From an uncultured Clostridium sp. (GTDB lineage: Bacteria; Bacillota; Clostridia; Lachnospirales; Lachnospiraceae), in NCBI GenBank assembly GCA_945917985.1, contig CAMEIH010000005.1, forward strand, positions 1 to 64,000: a stretch of 64,000 nucleotides of DNA, in the 5' to 3' direction. A program made the position numbers and the translations under genes. The notes under the pieces are model-generated. The model did not search any database and had not been told where the DNA came from. It worked only from the letters and a program-made list of their open reading frames with translations. Shown piece by piece: positions 16,474-25,833 of this stretch; within the stretch, counting starts at the first letter, position 1, and every line of letters starts with the position of its first letter.

Positions 16474-17700
16474 ATGGAAGAAAACAGATTACTGATGTAT
16501 ATGCATGCAGGCAGCGGAAACCATGGCTGTGAAGCCATAGTGAACAGTGTCTGCCATATAGTGAAAGAAAAAGTGACACTTCTCAGCTACTATGGCGAGG
16601 AAGATGAAAAATATTCCTTAAAAGATCTGTGCCAAATCGTGAGCGAAAGACGCTTTGAGGAGCACAAATTAGCCCACGTTCTCTACTATGGTTACCGCAA
16701 GATCACCGGAGACAAGGAGAGTTTTATCCGCTATCGCTATGGCGATATTATGAAGAAAAAAGCAGCGCCCCTTGCCATTTCTATCGGCGGAGACAATTAT
16801 TGCTATGACAATATGTTAAGTGACCTAAGACTTGCCAATTCGGCTTTTAACAGAAAGGGAGTAAGAACGGTGCTCCTTGGCTGTTCCATCGAGCCGGAAC
16901 TTCTTAAGAGAGAAGATATTGTGACAGATCTTATGGGGTATCATACCATTATCGCCAGAGAGAGCATCACCTATGAAGCATTAAAAGAAATGGTAAATGA
17001 GCATGCAGGGGAAATTGATGGAAGAAATGGGATGCCGCAGATACTCTGCTATCCGGACCCTGCCTTTACCCTGAAAAAGAAAGAGCTGCCGCTACCGGAA
17101 GGCTTTGCGGAGGGCAATACGATTGGCATCAACGTAAGTCCCATGATTCAGGACAATGAAAAGGAATCGGGGATTACCATGGAATGCTATGAGGCTTTGC
17201 TCCGGGATATCATTGATCATACGGACTTTCAGATTGCGCTCATCCCCCATGTAGTGTGGGCGAGAAATGACGATCGAAAGCCCATTCATGCATTATATGA
17301 GAAATTTAGGGACACAGGACGTGTGGTGGAAATCGGGGATGGCACCTGTGAGGAACTGAAGGGCTATATCAGTAGATGCCGCCTTTTCGTTGGAGCCAGG
17401 ACCCATGCCACCATTGCAGCTTATTCCTCCTGCGTGCCTACCCTTGTGGTGGGATATTCCGTGAAAGCAAGAGGAATTGCCAGAGATCTGTTCGGGCAGG
17501 AAGAGCATTATGTGCTTCCGGTACAGAGCCTTCGAAACAGAGATGATCTGGTAAAAGAATTTCAGTGGCTTTTGTCACAGGAAAAGGAAATCAGGGAAAA
17601 ACTGGAAAAGAAAATGCCTGATTACAGAAACAGGGCACTTGAGACAGGTAAAGAAGTAGACAGATTATGGGAAGAGTTCACTCGGCAGCCAAGAATATAG
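16474..17700 (+). CDS. Polysaccharide pyruvyl transferase family protein
   Basis: A 408-residue member of the polysaccharide pyruvyl transferase family (CsaB/WcaK-like). Near the start is GSGNHGCEAIVNSV, then SIGGDNYCYD (about residue 108), and in the C-terminal half INVSPMI, LIPHVVW and the GARTHATIAAYSSCVP segment that corresponds to the conserved His region of the family. It would add a pyruvate ketal to a sugar of the repeat unit, using phosphoenolpyruvate. Some relatives are glycosyltransferases, so the reaction is not certain. Its end overlaps the flippase gene. Confidence 0.85.
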   Translation: MEENRLLMYMHAGSGNHGCEAIVNSVCHIVKEKVTLLSYYGEEDEKYSLKDLCQIVSERRFEEHKLAHVLYYGYRKITGDKESFIRYRYGDIMKKKAAPLAISIGGDNYCYDNMLSDLRLANSAFNRKGVRTVLLGCSIEPELLKREDIVTDLMGYHTIIARESITYEALKEMVNEHAGEIDGRNGMPQILCYPDPAFTLKKKELPLPEGFAEGNTIGINVSPMIQDNEKESGITMECYEALLRDIIDHTDFQIALIPHVVWARNDDRKPIHALYEKFRDTGRVVEIGDGTCEELKGYISRCRLFVGARTHATIAAYSSCVPTLVVGYSVKARGIARDLFGQEEHYVLPVQSLRNRDDLVKEFQWLLSQEKEIREKLEKKMPDYRNRALETGKEVDRLWEEFTRQPRI

Positions 17701-19190
17701 CCTTCGGGCAGATTGGAAATTTAATAACGCAGTTGCTCGGCTTTGTGCTGCGTACGGTTTTTATCGCCCATCTGGGAGATACCCTGATCGGAATCAATGA
17801 TCTGTATACCAGCATTCTTTCCATTCTATCCATGGCAGAACTGGGTATCGGTACAGCGTTAAACTACAGTTTGTATAAGCCGGTGGCACAGGGAAACACA
17901 GAAAAGATCAAATCCTACATGGTGCTGTACAAAAAGGCATACAGGATCATCGGTATTGTGATCGCCGTGATTGGGCTTGCCATCTCGCCCTTCTTACCTT
18001 ATCTGGTAAAACAGCCGGAGGGCGTAAATGTCAGGGATCTGACACTTTACTATTTTATCTTTCTGTTTAACACGGTGAGCACTTATTTCGTCGCCTACAA
18101 ATACAGCCTTGTCAATGCGGAGCAGAAAAATTATATCCAGACCAATGTGATTACCATCACCAAGATGATCACGGTTTCCCTGCAAGTAATCGTGATCCTC
18201 ACCACAGGCAATTTTTACGCCTATCTGCTGACGGCAGCGGCGGTGGAACTGTTGCAGAAGATTTTTGTGAGCGGTTATCTGAACCGCATGTATCCTTACC
18301 TCAAGGATAAAAATGCCGAGAAGCTTTCAAAGGAAGAGGCAGGGGAAATTGTCAAAAAGACAAAAGCACTTGTCTTCCACAAAGTTGGAGATGTGGCAAG
18401 GCTTCAGACAGACAGCATGATCATATCCGGATTCATCAATGTCACCTTAGTCGGCATTGTGGGCAGCTACAACATGGTTCTGAATTCTGTGGGTAATGTG
18501 GTGAATATCATTTTTAATTCCGTGCTGTCCAGCTTCGGCAATCTGATCGCCACAGAATCCAGAGAAAAGCAGTATCAGATCTTCCGGGTGTACCGCTTTG
18601 CAGCCTGCTGGATCTACGGTTTTGCCGCCATAGGTTTTTCCCTGCTTCTGACACCGCTTATCTATCTGTGGCTTGGCAGTGAGAGAACCCTTGCCTTTGC
18701 GGTTGTGATCTGTATTCTGATCGATTTTTACTTTAAGGGAGACAGAATCGTGCTGTCCAACTTCAAGACGGCAGCAGGAGTCTTTGAACAGGATAAATAT
18801 CTGGCACTGATCCAGGGAGTGGTGAACTTGATTATTTCCATCGTGCTGGTGCAGAAGATCGGACTTGTGGGTGTCTATATCGGCACCATCGTCTCAGGAC
18901 TGATCGCCAATATTACAAAGCCGGTCATCATTTACAGAGACATTCTGAACCAGCCTGTGAAGGAATACTTCACAGATTCCGTGAAATATGCTCTGGTTAT
19001 GGTCATCAGCTTTGTACTGCTGTCAGTGATTAAGAGACTGGTGATGCCGGAAGTGACTATTTTCACCTTTGCGGTGATGTTTGTTATTATCTGTGTGGTA
19101 TTTAACGGGATCTTCCTGGGACTGTTTGGAAGATGCGAAGAGTTTTCCTATTTACTTGGAATTGTGAAGAAGAAGGTAAAGAGGAAATAG
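17667..19190 (+). CDS. wzx: Wzx-like lipid-linked oligosaccharide flippase
   Basis: A 507-residue multipass protein of the MOP/polysaccharide biosynthesis group with about 12-14 helices. The N-terminus AAKNIAFGQIGNLITQLLGF and AELGIGTALNYSLYKP are typical of Gram-positive repeat-unit flippases. It would move undecaprenyl-linked repeat units to the outside for polymerisation by a Wzy protein. The start lies 34 bases inside the pyruvyltransferase gene; I kept it because the N-terminal helix needs it. It is the only Wzx in a window that also has three ABC exporters. Confidence 0.9.
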   Translation: MGRVHSAAKNIAFGQIGNLITQLLGFVLRTVFIAHLGDTLIGINDLYTSILSILSMAELGIGTALNYSLYKPVAQGNTEKIKSYMVLYKKAYRIIGIVIAVIGLAISPFLPYLVKQPEGVNVRDLTLYYFIFLFNTVSTYFVAYKYSLVNAEQKNYIQTNVITITKMITVSLQVIVILTTGNFYAYLLTAAAVELLQKIFVSGYLNRMYPYLKDKNAEKLSKEEAGEIVKKTKALVFHKVGDVARLQTDSMIISGFINVTLVGIVGSYNMVLNSVGNVVNIIFNSVLSSFGNLIATESREKQYQIFRVYRFAACWIYGFAAIGFSLLLTPLIYLWLGSERTLAFAVVICILIDFYFKGDRIVLSNFKTAAGVFEQDKYLALIQGVVNLIISIVLVQKIGLVGVYIGTIVSGLIANITKPVIIYRDILNQPVKEYFTDSVKYALVMVISFVLLSVIKRLVMPEVTIFTFAVMFVIICVVFNGIFLGLFGRCEEFSYLLGIVKKKVKRK

Positions 19191-19210
19191 CAGAGAAAGG
19201 AGTCAGAAAT

Positions 19211-20269
19211 ATGCTGGAAATGGTAAAGGAAGCAGAAAGAGAGCTCTTAAAGTATCCAAAGAGAAGTATAGGATTTTATCTGAAAAGAACGGTTAAGATG
19301 CTTTCGGGCAGAGGCGCGGCACCAATTGATAAGATCAATTGGCCGAACGGACTTCTCGCCAAAAGCCTTGCCGATTACTATATGGGACATAAAAATTCCG
19401 ATGAGGCCAGAGAAATACTGGACTGTCTGAAGAAATATTATGACAGATGGATTAAGAGCGGCTGCAAGATGCATTATCTGGATGATGCGTTCAGCGGCAT
19501 GGCTCTGATCGACCTGCATCAGGCCACCGGGGAAGAAAAATACAAAGAGGCAGCGGATAAAATTGCAAACTATCTGTTTCATCATGAAACCGATGATGCA
19601 GGAAGCCTTCCCTACAGACCTTCCCAGCAGAACGGCTATATCTTTGCAGACGGGATTGGAATGGTCTGCCCATTCCTGTGTAAGTACGGCAGTACATACG
19701 GCGATATGAATGCTACGAATCTGGCAGTGACCCAGATACAGAACTTTATCGATTTTGGCATGGACAGCAAGACAGGTCTTCCCTATCACGGATATCAATA
19801 TGAAAGCGGTGTAAAATATGGTATCATAGGCTGGGGAAGAGCAGTGGGCTGGTTGATGATGGGCATGGCTGAAAGTCTTGCCTATATGGAAGCCGACAGG
19901 CCAAGCTATGAACCGATCAAACAGGCGTACAGACGACTGGTGGATAAGGTGGAGGCTTATCAGCTGGAAGGCGGCCTTTACAGCTGGCAGCTGGGTGCCA
20001 AGGATGGCCCTGTTGATACCTCCGCAACGGCAATGATCCTTTATGCTATTGCAAGATCTCTTGACACCAAGGTATTAATTGGTATTCATAAGTCAAGAAT
20101 GATGAGAGGAAGAGAAGCTCTCCGGAATTCCGTGAAGGACGGAAAAATCTACGGCTGTCTTGCGGAATGTCAGGGTTTTTGCATGTATCCCCAGATTTAC
20201 GGGGCGTATCCCTGGTCTTTGGGGCCTGCGCTATCACTATTTGTCTTAACAGAGGAAGAAGAAAAATGA
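19211..20269 (+). CDS. GH88/GH105-like glycoside hydrolase, cytoplasmic
   Basis: A 352-residue (alpha/alpha)6-barrel type protein like unsaturated glucuronyl or rhamnogalacturonyl hydrolases (YteR, GH88/GH105). Markers are WPNGLLAKSLADYY, HYLDDAFSGMALIDL, IFADGIGMVCPFLCKYG and WGRAVGWLMMGMAESL. ATG 19211 is set by the AAAGGAG site ten bases upstream; a longer reading from 19133 would overlap the flippase by 58 bases. No signal peptide is present, so it works in the cytoplasm, which is odd for a gene buried in a biosynthetic operon. It could trim recycled or mis-made glycans, or be a non-hydrolytic relative. Confidence 0.8.
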   Translation: MLEMVKEAERELLKYPKRSIGFYLKRTVKMLSGRGAAPIDKINWPNGLLAKSLADYYMGHKNSDEAREILDCLKKYYDRWIKSGCKMHYLDDAFSGMALIDLHQATGEEKYKEAADKIANYLFHHETDDAGSLPYRPSQQNGYIFADGIGMVCPFLCKYGSTYGDMNATNLAVTQIQNFIDFGMDSKTGLPYHGYQYESGVKYGIIGWGRAVGWLMMGMAESLAYMEADRPSYEPIKQAYRRLVDKVEAYQLEGGLYSWQLGAKDGPVDTSATAMILYAIARSLDTKVLIGIHKSRMMRGREALRNSVKDGKIYGCLAECQGFCMYPQIYGAYPWSLGPALSLFVLTEEEEK

Positions 20270-21171
20270 TTATTATACAGGTGGCGGGCGGACTTGGCAA
20301 TCAGCTGCAGCAATATGCGCTGTACCGCAAATATGTGCGCATGGGAAAGGAAGCGAGACTTGATCTTTCCTGGTTTGACGAAGCAAAAGCAAGTGATGGG
20401 AAATCGAAAGCTACAAACAGGAATCTGGAGCTTGCCTATTTTGACAGACTGGTGTATGAGACCTGCACCAGAGAGGAAAAAGAAAGGCTGACAGGTTCTG
20501 ATGGTCTTTCGGGTAAACTTCGAAGAAAGCTTCTTCCCTCAACGGTTCACTGGTTTCATGAAAGTAAAATGTATCATCCGGAGATACTAAGCTTTGAAGA
20601 TATGTATCTCTCCGGATATTTTGCCTGCGAAAAATATTACAGTGATATTCTCTATGATCTGCGGGAGAAGATCCAGTTTCCGTCAAGCGACAATCCCCTT
20701 AATATTGAGCTGGCACGGGAAATGAGAGAATGTGCTTCCGTCAGCGTTCATGTAAGGCGCGGGGATTATCTGAATGAAGAAAACAGAGCGATGTTTGGCA
20801 ATATCTGCACCGACGCTTATTACCGAAAAGCGATGGAATTCATTAAGGCTGAGGTGCCGGATGCCCATTTTTACCTTTTCTCGGATGATGTTTCTTATGT
20901 GAAGCAGAAATATCAGGGAGAGGAATTTACAGTGGTGGATATCAACCACGGAAAAGACAGCTTTTATGATATGTGGCTTATGAGCAACTGCAAACACAAT
21001 ATCTGCGCCAACTCCACCTTCAGCTTCTGGGGAGCAAGACTGAACGGGAATGAGAGGAAAATTATGATCAGACCCACCATTCATAAGAATAGTCAGATAT
21101 TTCAAAAAGATGAAATGGAAGATTTGTGGCAGGGATGGCGGTTTGTCAGCCCGGAGGGACAGTTACAGTAA
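20266..21171 (+). CDS. GT11-family alpha-1,2-fucosyltransferase
   Basis: A 301-residue GT11 enzyme with VAGGLGNQLQQYALYRKY at the start, HVRRGDYL at residues 162-169 and CANSTFSFWGARLN near the end. ATG 20266 gives an ATGA overlap with the hydrolase stop and follows an AGAGGAAG site; an upstream in-frame reading from 20167 would lie inside the hydrolase. It likely transfers fucose from GDP-fucose. It is the third clear GT11 gene in the window and is more distant from the 4401/5363 pair than they are from each other. Confidence 0.9.
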   Translation: MIIIQVAGGLGNQLQQYALYRKYVRMGKEARLDLSWFDEAKASDGKSKATNRNLELAYFDRLVYETCTREEKERLTGSDGLSGKLRRKLLPSTVHWFHESKMYHPEILSFEDMYLSGYFACEKYYSDILYDLREKIQFPSSDNPLNIELAREMRECASVSVHVRRGDYLNEENRAMFGNICTDAYYRKAMEFIKAEVPDAHFYLFSDDVSYVKQKYQGEEFTVVDINHGKDSFYDMWLMSNCKHNICANSTFSFWGARLNGNERKIMIRPTIHKNSQIFQKDEMEDLWQGWRFVSPEGQLQ

Positions 21172-21192
21172 AAAGAGAACAGGGAGCTTTAG

Positions 21193-22407
21193 ATGGAAAA
21201 AAGAAAAGAACTCTTTTCTAAAATTGCATATTACTGCTTTTATATCGCAGTTGTCATCGAAGTACTTATGGTGCTTGTGGATAAAAGCGCACTGGTAAAT
21301 CCGATTGAAGGAAAGCTGTTTCAGTTAACCTTTCTTCTGTTTTTGATAAAGGTATGTCTGACCAGATATTCCCGGAAAGAATATCTGGTCATTGCCATGT
21401 TTCTGGGGCTCGGTGCTATTTCCTATTTCGTGACAGGAAGAAATGAAATTGTCAGGATAGTAATGTTTATAGCTGCATGTAAGGATATTGATATGAAAAA
21501 GTGCCTGAAAATAGTTTTTTACCTGACACTTTTCGGCTGTTTGCTGATCATGCTGCTTTCTGTGTTTGGTATCGGCGGTGATATGGCGCTGACACAGGAG
21601 TACGGGCGAGGAAGTGTGGAAACCAGATATGTGCTTGGAATGGGACATCCCAATGCGCTTCAGTGCATGGTGTGGGCGCTTACCGTGCTTTCTCTGTATC
21701 TATATGGAGAGAAGATGAAATGGTATGGATATCTGGCAGTATTTGGGATCAATACATTCTTTTTCCTTCTGACAGATTCAAAGACCAGCTTTCTTGCGGC
21801 AGTATTTGCAATTTTCTATGAGGGGATATATCGATTTGTTAACAATAAAACCATAAAGAGAATCTGTAATATATCCGGTATTCTGATCACACTGGGAAGT
21901 GTAGCAATTTCTGTGTTTATTGCAGGAACTGCATATCATGTATATAATTACGATTGGGGAATTGACAACTCTGCATTGGCATTGTTCTTGAAAAAACTTG
22001 ACATTGCACTAACAGGAAGAATCCGAAGTTTGACAGGCAATACAAGATGGGAAGGAACCATTCAGACCTGGAAGCTGTTTTCAGAACCTGCCAATAATTA
22101 TTATTTTGATATGGGCTGGATCCGGTTGTTTTACTGGTACGGAGTTATTCCTGCATGCATATTTATTGTGTTGCTTTTTGTTCTCATGTGGTACTGTATC
22201 AGAAAAAAAGACTATATGGCGTTTGTCATGATGGTGTCATTTGCTGTATATTCTATCGTGGAAGCCCATGCTGTGTCTGTATATCTGGCAAGAAATTATG
22301 TGCTGTTTTTGTTTGGAATGTATTGGGTTAACATTGTTAATACAAGAGACGGAAAGGGATTGGTAAGTAATAGAGCTGATGAAAGAATACAGAATGAAAT
22401 TATCTGA
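21193..22407 (+). CDS. Wzy-like polysaccharide polymerase (first of two)
   Basis: A 404-residue multipass membrane protein with about ten helices and a large loop near residues 255-310, the layout of O-antigen or capsule polymerases. The segment GRGSVETRYVLGMGHPNAL is conserved with the next gene (LGYAHPNVL), and TDSKTSFLAAVFAIFYEG marks a later helix. It would join repeat units on the outer face of the membrane. Position right after the Wzx-like gene region supports the call; sequence conservation among Wzy proteins is always weak. Confidence 0.75.
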   Translation: MEKRKELFSKIAYYCFYIAVVIEVLMVLVDKSALVNPIEGKLFQLTFLLFLIKVCLTRYSRKEYLVIAMFLGLGAISYFVTGRNEIVRIVMFIAACKDIDMKKCLKIVFYLTLFGCLLIMLLSVFGIGGDMALTQEYGRGSVETRYVLGMGHPNALQCMVWALTVLSLYLYGEKMKWYGYLAVFGINTFFFLLTDSKTSFLAAVFAIFYEGIYRFVNNKTIKRICNISGILITLGSVAISVFIAGTAYHVYNYDWGIDNSALALFLKKLDIALTGRIRSLTGNTRWEGTIQTWKLFSEPANNYYFDMGWIRLFYWYGVIPACIFIVLLFVLMWYCIRKKDYMAFVMMVSFAVYSIVEAHAVSVYLARNYVLFLFGMYWVNIVNTRDGKGLVSNRADERIQNEII

Positions 22408-23941
22408 GCTATGTTTTTATCTGTTCTTCTGTTCTCTGCTATTTGCTAAGGGAATAGGACGGTATGATGGACAGATATTATTTAAGATTTTTTTGACAGT
22501 TGCACTGATTGGATTTCTGGGAAAGATGATTCTGACCCGGTATTGCGTATGGGAGGCGGCAGGATATATAGCCTTGATTGCACTCGGGGGAATGATTTAC
22601 CTCACATCCCACGAGAAAGGAGCATTTCTTGTGATTCTTCTGCTCTGCTCTCTGAAAAACATGGATTTGGACAAAGTATTTAAAGTGGGAGCAGTTACAT
22701 GGGTGCTGTCCTTTGGAGGGTTGTTTCTTTTGACTTCCATGCATATCATAAAGAGCCCCTTTAAGGTGCACGACAGACTGGGAATGGGGCGCATTATCAG
22801 ATGGAGTCTCGGCTATGCACATCCGAATGTATTACACATCTCCTATCTTGTACTGGTATGTTTTCTCCTTTACTTATTACGAAAGAACTTCCGGTATTAC
22901 TATTTAGTCCTATTTGAAATCGGAAACTTGTTTGTATTTATGTATTCTCTCAGCACAACAGGATTTCTAGTCACAACCGGTTGTCTTGCTCTTGTATTAT
23001 ACTGGAATATCAGAAAAAAATTCTGCGTTGTTGAACAGGTGCTCATACAGCTGTGCTTTCCACTATGTTTGTTTTTGTCTTTTGGTGCTCCTGTGTTGTT
23101 AAAGGGAAAAGCTTTTTCTATTGTAAATAAAATATTGAACACCAGACTAGAACTGTCAAAATGGTTTCTTGAGAATCTGCCGGTAAAGCTGGTTGGAAAT
23201 GATACCACAGAGGTTGTAACAGCTGTCAGAACAATGGATAACTCTTATGTGTTTGCACTGATTACTTATGGTTTATTGTTTGTCCTTTTCATGGTAATTG
23301 CTTATTTTTGGATTATTTATAAAAAAACCAGAGAGCAGGATGGAATGGCATTATGTCTGATATTATCCTGTCTGATAGCCGGATTGACAGAACCTTTCCT
23401 GTTTAATACTTCTTTTAAGAATATTTCACTTTTATTCATCGGCGTGGAGCTTTTTGGTGTAGATTCAGTAAATTGCGGAAAACAGATTGGATGGAAATAT
23501 GACAAAGAAATCAGCATTATTCTGCCGGATTTATCCAATATATTGAAGAAGATGTGGAATATGACACGCAAATATCGTGCCGGGATACTGCTGGTAGCTA
23601 TTCTCGGTGCTTTGGCTGCAGGAACTTTTCTGTTCCGAACTGCAGAAAACCCTGCAAGATATCTTTTACCCAGAAAAGCGTTTGAGTACACAGACGATCT
23701 TGAGGAATCCTACTATCTGGTATCGGAAGATGATATTCAGGAGAATGGAGATAAAATACTTGGATTTGAGTCTCCGCAGACAGAGATGGTCGCATTTAAA
23801 GGAAATATTGCTGCCGTGGAGCGATTCAGGAATACAGTGGCAGGAGCAATCTATTCGGGTATACTGATATTTGCAGCGGGAACCGTTTTACTTTATTTGA
23901 AAATTGTATTCGGACATGGAGTGCAGAAGCATGAAGAATGA
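22379..23941 (+). CDS. Wzy-like polysaccharide polymerase with C-terminal extension (second of two)
   Basis: A 520-residue multipass protein related in layout to the preceding gene (GRIIRWSLGYAHPNVLHISY, YSLSTTGFLVTTG). After the polymerase-like core (about residues 1-370) it carries an extra module: a helix near 405-425, about 65 extracytoplasmic residues rich in Glu and Asp, and a second helix near 485-510. That two-helix layout recalls chain-length regulators of the Wzz type in outline only. It starts 29 bases inside the first polymerase gene; ATG 22394 is an alternative start. Confidence 0.7.
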   Translation: MKEYRMKLSELCFYLFFCSLLFAKGIGRYDGQILFKIFLTVALIGFLGKMILTRYCVWEAAGYIALIALGGMIYLTSHEKGAFLVILLLCSLKNMDLDKVFKVGAVTWVLSFGGLFLLTSMHIIKSPFKVHDRLGMGRIIRWSLGYAHPNVLHISYLVLVCFLLYLLRKNFRYYYLVLFEIGNLFVFMYSLSTTGFLVTTGCLALVLYWNIRKKFCVVEQVLIQLCFPLCLFLSFGAPVLLKGKAFSIVNKILNTRLELSKWFLENLPVKLVGNDTTEVVTAVRTMDNSYVFALITYGLLFVLFMVIAYFWIIYKKTREQDGMALCLILSCLIAGLTEPFLFNTSFKNISLLFIGVELFGVDSVNCGKQIGWKYDKEISIILPDLSNILKKMWNMTRKYRAGILLVAILGALAAGTFLFRTAENPARYLLPRKAFEYTDDLEESYYLVSEDDIQENGDKILGFESPQTEMVAFKGNIAAVERFRNTVAGAIYSGILIFAAGTVLLYLKIVFGHGVQKHEE

Positions 23942-25832
23942 TCTTCGATATTGCAAAATATTAAATACGAACATCAACGTCACCAATATGAAGGAGACGG
24001 TGGATTACCTGACAGACCATCTGGAGGAGCTGCGAGGAGACTATATTTGTGTTTCTAACGTGCATACTACCATGATGTCTTTCAGAAACGCGGACTACAA
24101 TAAGGTTCAAAACAGCGGCGCCATGGCGCTGCCGGATGGAAAGCCCTTATCTATCGTGTGCAGACTGCGGGGATTTTATGATGCCCAGAGAGTTCCGGGA
24201 CCGGATCTGATGCCGGAAATATTTAAAATATCAAAAGAAAAGGGTTATAGACACTTTTTTTATGGCAGTTCTCCGGAAACATTAAAAAAACTGCGGGAAG
24301 AACTAAACAGAGAATATCCGTGGCTGAATATCGCCGGTATGTATTCTCCCCCTTATCGTGCCCTCACACAGCAGGAGGATGAACAGATCGTCCGCGAAAT
24401 CAATGACACAGAGCCCGATTTTATATGGGTGGCTCTGGGGGCACCCAAACAGGAAGAATGGATGTACAGGCATCAGTTTCAGGTAAAGGGTGTGATGCTC
24501 GGCGTCGGTGCTGCCTTTGATTTCTGCGCAGGTACGGTCAGAAGAGCGCCTGCCTGGATGCAGGAGCTGTGCCTGGAATGGCTGTACCGACTGATGCAGG
24601 ATCCCAAAAGATTGTTTTCACGCTATTTTTCTACTAACATATCTTTTCTGCTCAAGGTGGCAAAAGAGAATCGGAAATACAGGAGAGAGAATCAGTACAA
24701 AAAAATTGCAATGATCGGGCACAAAAGAATTCCTTCCAGGGAAGGCGGGGTAGAGATCGTAGTGGATGAGATCGCCACCAGACTTACGGCGAGAGGATAT
24801 CATGTGGATGCCTATAATAGATCCGGTTATCATGTATCAGGGAAGCAGTTTGATGAAAAGAGAGGAAAGGTATATAACGGCATAAGACTTTTAACCATTC
24901 CCACTTTTAAAAGCAGCAGTTTGAATGCAATTGTATATGCTTTTCTTGCTACGCTGAGAGCCCTGTTTGGCAAGTATGGTGTGATCCATTATCATGCAGA
25001 GGGTCCCTGTGTCATGTTGGGAATTCCCAAGTTTTTCGGTAAACGTGTGGTTGCAACGATACACGGACTTGACTGGCAGAGAGCAAAGTGGGGAAATTTT
25101 GCATCCCGGGTTTTGAAATTTGGTGAAAAACAGGCAGCAAAAAAAGCGGATGCGATCATTGTATTATCCCGCAATGTTCAGGATTATTTCAAGGATCAAT
25201 ATAACAGGGAAACCATATTCATTCCCAATGGTATTGATAAGCCTTGTCTCAGAGAGAGCAGGGAGATCACGGAACGTTTCGGTCTCAAGGAAAACGATTA
25301 TATCCTGTTTCTGGCAAGGTTAGTGCCGGAAAAGGGAGCACATTATTTAATTGAAGCATACAAGCAGTTAAAAACAGATAAAAAACTGGTCATTGCCGGT
25401 GGAGATAGTCACGCCTCCGAATATATGGAAAAGATATACCAGTCTGTGGAAGAAAGTGATAATATTGTTATGACAGGTTTTGTACAGGGAAGAATGCTGG
25501 AGGAACTGTACTCTAATGCTTATGTTTTCGTACAGCCAAGTGATATAGAGGGAATGGCCATGACACTTCTGGAAGCTATGAGTTATGGAAACTGTTGTCT
25601 TGTCAGTGATATACCGGAGAACACGGAAGTGGTGGAAGATAAGGCACTAAGCTTTTGCAAAGGTGATGTAGAAGATTTAAAAGAGAAGCTTCAATATCTA
25701 CTTGAAAATGAGTCAGTGGTGAAAAACTATAAAGAGAAAAGCAGTGCGTTTATCTGTGAAAAATATAACTGGGAGAACGTAGTGGATCGGACCATTCAGG
25801 TTTATCTCGGAAATGTGGGAAAGGATAAATGA
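23931..25832 (+). CDS. Two-domain glycosyltransferase: GT26 (WecG/TagA-like) fused to GT4
   Basis: A 633-residue fusion. Residues about 10-235 are a WecG/TagA/CpsF (GT26) domain with ICVSNVHTTMMSFRNADY, ALPDGKPLSIV, FFYGSSPE, WVALGAPKQEEWM and GVGAAFDFCAGTVRRAPAWM. After a basic linker, residues about 250-630 are a GT4 domain (GHKRIPSREGGVEIVVDEIA, LARLVPEKGAHYLIEAY, SDIEGMAMTLLEAMSYG). ATG 23931 follows a GGAG site and overlaps the preceding stop by 11 bases. Two consecutive transfers by one chain to the same lipid-linked acceptor would be a natural reading. Confidence 0.9.
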   Translation: MKNDLRYCKILNTNINVTNMKETVDYLTDHLEELRGDYICVSNVHTTMMSFRNADYNKVQNSGAMALPDGKPLSIVCRLRGFYDAQRVPGPDLMPEIFKISKEKGYRHFFYGSSPETLKKLREELNREYPWLNIAGMYSPPYRALTQQEDEQIVREINDTEPDFIWVALGAPKQEEWMYRHQFQVKGVMLGVGAAFDFCAGTVRRAPAWMQELCLEWLYRLMQDPKRLFSRYFSTNISFLLKVAKENRKYRRENQYKKIAMIGHKRIPSREGGVEIVVDEIATRLTARGYHVDAYNRSGYHVSGKQFDEKRGKVYNGIRLLTIPTFKSSSLNAIVYAFLATLRALFGKYGVIHYHAEGPCVMLGIPKFFGKRVVATIHGLDWQRAKWGNFASRVLKFGEKQAAKKADAIIVLSRNVQDYFKDQYNRETIFIPNGIDKPCLRESREITERFGLKENDYILFLARLVPEKGAHYLIEAYKQLKTDKKLVIAGGDSHASEYMEKIYQSVEESDNIVMTGFVQGRMLEELYSNAYVFVQPSDIEGMAMTLLEAMSYGNCCLVSDIPENTEVVEDKALSFCKGDVEDLKEKLQYLLENESVVKNYKEKSSAFICEKYNWENVVDRTIQVYLGNVGKDK

Positions 25833-25833
25833 T

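Noticed and set aside
19133-19210. Longer N-terminus for the GH88/105-like protein
   Set aside because: It would read through the end of the flippase gene and past the AAAGGAG site. The extra residues have no family similarity.
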